Origin: Tieghemiomyces parasiticus
Lineage: Eukaryota; Kickxellomycota; Dimargaritomycetes; Dimargaritales; Dimargaritaceae
Reading direction: 5' to 3'
Assembly: GCA_027575765.1 (NCBI GenBank)
Contig: JANBPT010000926.1
Location: 1-19,033, forward strand
DNA length: 19,033 bases
Shown piece after piece: positions 18,211 through 19,033 of the stretch (its first letter is position 1; the number at the start of each line of letters is the position of its first letter). The position numbers and the translations under genes are program-made. The notes below the pieces were generated by a model. The model was not told where the DNA came from, ran no database searches, and worked only from the letters and a program-made list of their open reading frames with translations.

Positions 18211-18361
18211 CCTCCCCTACACCCCCTCTCCATCTAGCGTACTATCTTGCTCCGACCCCTTCCTCATTACCCCTCCCTTGAGGCCAACCACGGTGCCATT
18301 TCCAACGGCGAACCACCTGTGCCACCACCGTCGAATTTCTTTACTAAAGGTCGTTGGTACC

Positions 18362-19033
18362 ATGCCGCCACTGTTCCGCACCTTCCTCTCCAGTCAAGGC
18401 TTGCGCCTGACCACGCGGGCGGTCCGGAGAGGCGATAGTCTACCACGTCAATCCGTACGTACCTTGCATTCCGACGGGGGGTCGGTCACCTCTACCGAGC
18501 CAGCCGAGCGGGTCCGCCGTGCTCTGCTTTACGGTAAGTCCCGGCAGCAGCTTCATCCCCGCAAACTATCGTATGCAGCGTGTACTTAAGGGCCTGATAT
18601 AGTAGACTAGCCCACCAGGATGTCGCGTTGCCTGTGCTAAACTCTATCCGCAAGGTTTCTCACCACGACCCTTCGGTGCTCTCACGGCGGCTGTAACTAA
18701 TACCTCCGTCATATTCAACACGATTATACCTGACCATCTGTTGTGGCTGATAGTCCCCGGCAGCGAGGAGAAAATGATTGCCAAGTCCCTGTCGGTCACG
18801 GCGGATTGCGTTGTCTATGACCTTGAAGATAGTGTGGCGGCCAACCGGAAGGGCACAGCCCGTAGCATGGTCTTCGATGCGCTCAAGCTCGGCCGTCCCG
18901 AGAGTCCTGAGCTGGCGGTTCGGATCAACGCGGTCGGGTCGGGTCTCGAATTTGACGACCTCCACGTGATCCTCCAATCCAAGAAGCTGCGGACCGTGCT
19001 GGTGCCCAAAGTTCAATCCGCTCGAGACGTGGC
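18362..19033 (+). CDS. Citrate lyase beta-like (CLYBL/CitE) mitochondrial protein, 5' part
   Basis: Exon 1 is 18362-18533 and exon 2 runs from 18754 past the right edge. The 220-base intron (GTAAGT...ATAG, phase 1) contains an ACTAAT branch-like box near 18696. Splicing rebuilds RRALLYVPGSEEKMIAKSLS, a hallmark of the CitE/CLYBL family (R..LyvPG...k). The 150 residues present include YDLEDSV at 79-85, whose acidic residues help bind Mg2+, AVRIN with R114, and VLVPKV at 139-144, all in the order expected of the TIM-barrel HpcH/HpaI-CitE superfamily. Residues 1-39 are rich in Arg, Ser and Leu with few acidic residues and end RTLHS, as expected of a mitochondrial presequence. The mammalian homologue CLYBL acts on (3S)-citramalyl-CoA in mitochondria, downstream of itaconate; a similar role is likely but unproven here. 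Roughly the C-terminal half, including the rest of the barrel, is outside the window. The ATG has A at -3 (GGTACCATGC). Confidence 0.92.

Larger units (their letters stand above)
16208..18361. other. Intergenic region, about 2.15 kb, without a recognisable gene
   Basis: The left part includes the 3' UTR of the preceding gene (a T-rich stretch at 16241-16255). A G8TATA...TATAgC8 inverted repeat lies at 16720-16775. From about 16920 to 17120 the sequence is AT-rich. Frames at 17068-17358 and 17725-18135 start at non-ATG codons and show no family features, so I do not call them. The last 250 bases are C/T-rich and contain TATATA at 18205-18210, a plausible promoter for the CLYBL-like gene. Confidence 0.4.

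Noticed and set aside
17725..18361. Overlapping plus-strand frames upstream of the CLYBL-like ATG
   Set aside because: They start at non-ATG codons and run through C/T-rich promoter-like sequence; only the part after ATG 18362 matches the lyase.
1..19033. tRNA, rRNA, CRISPR or defence-island content
   Set aside because: I looked for B-box-like motifs, regular spaced repeats and prokaryotic gene strings on both strands and saw none; the gene structure is eukaryotic.

Overview
The window looks like nuclear DNA of a fungus. Its genes are widely spaced and each has its own promoter. Introns are spliceosomal (GTAAG-type donors, CTAA[C/T] branch-like boxes, YAG acceptors), ATG contexts are Kozak-like, and one product resembles Sec72, a fungal Sec63-complex subunit. 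A zygomycete-grade or other early-diverging fungus is possible, but I cannot place it from this sequence alone.

Layout from left to right. (1) Positions 1-3030 form a gene-poor, partly AT-rich flank. It opens with the 3' end of a Ty3/Gypsy-like Pol polyprotein, followed by a Ser/Pro-rich reading frame in another frame, and then a candidate 485-bp LTR bounded by TGTAACC/GGTTACA. (2) 3031-3687 (+): an intronless Sec72-like TPR protein of ER post-translational translocation. (3) 4360-7057 (-): a three-exon GNAT-fold protein of about 645 aa with an acetyl-CoA loop that lacks glycines and a disordered tail of about 400 residues. It converges on the Sec72-like gene. (4) 9873-10334 (-): an intronless cytosolic Cu/Zn superoxide dismutase with every metal ligand at canonical numbering. 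(5) 11769-13608 (+): a two-exon, tail-anchored, Pex26-like peroxin, divergent from SOD1. (6) 14535-16207 (+): a two-exon gene for a 480-aa protein with a signal peptide directly followed by an F-box-like helical segment. (7) 18362 to the right edge (+): the 5' part of a mitochondrial CLYBL/CitE-like lyase gene.

These are independent housekeeping or accessory genes, not an operon. Loose themes are oxidative and organelle metabolism (SOD1, peroxisomal AAA anchor, mitochondrial CLYBL) and protein targeting (Sec72, Pex26), but I see nothing that joins them into one system. The parts most worth a second look are the SOD1 with an altered electrostatic loop, the GNAT with a degenerate P-loop and giant tail, the secretory-signal/F-box-like protein, and the retroelement remnant. 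I found no tRNA, rRNA, CRISPR array or defence-type cassette. Multi-exon models below were spliced by hand from reading frame, phase and splice consensus. No database search was run.
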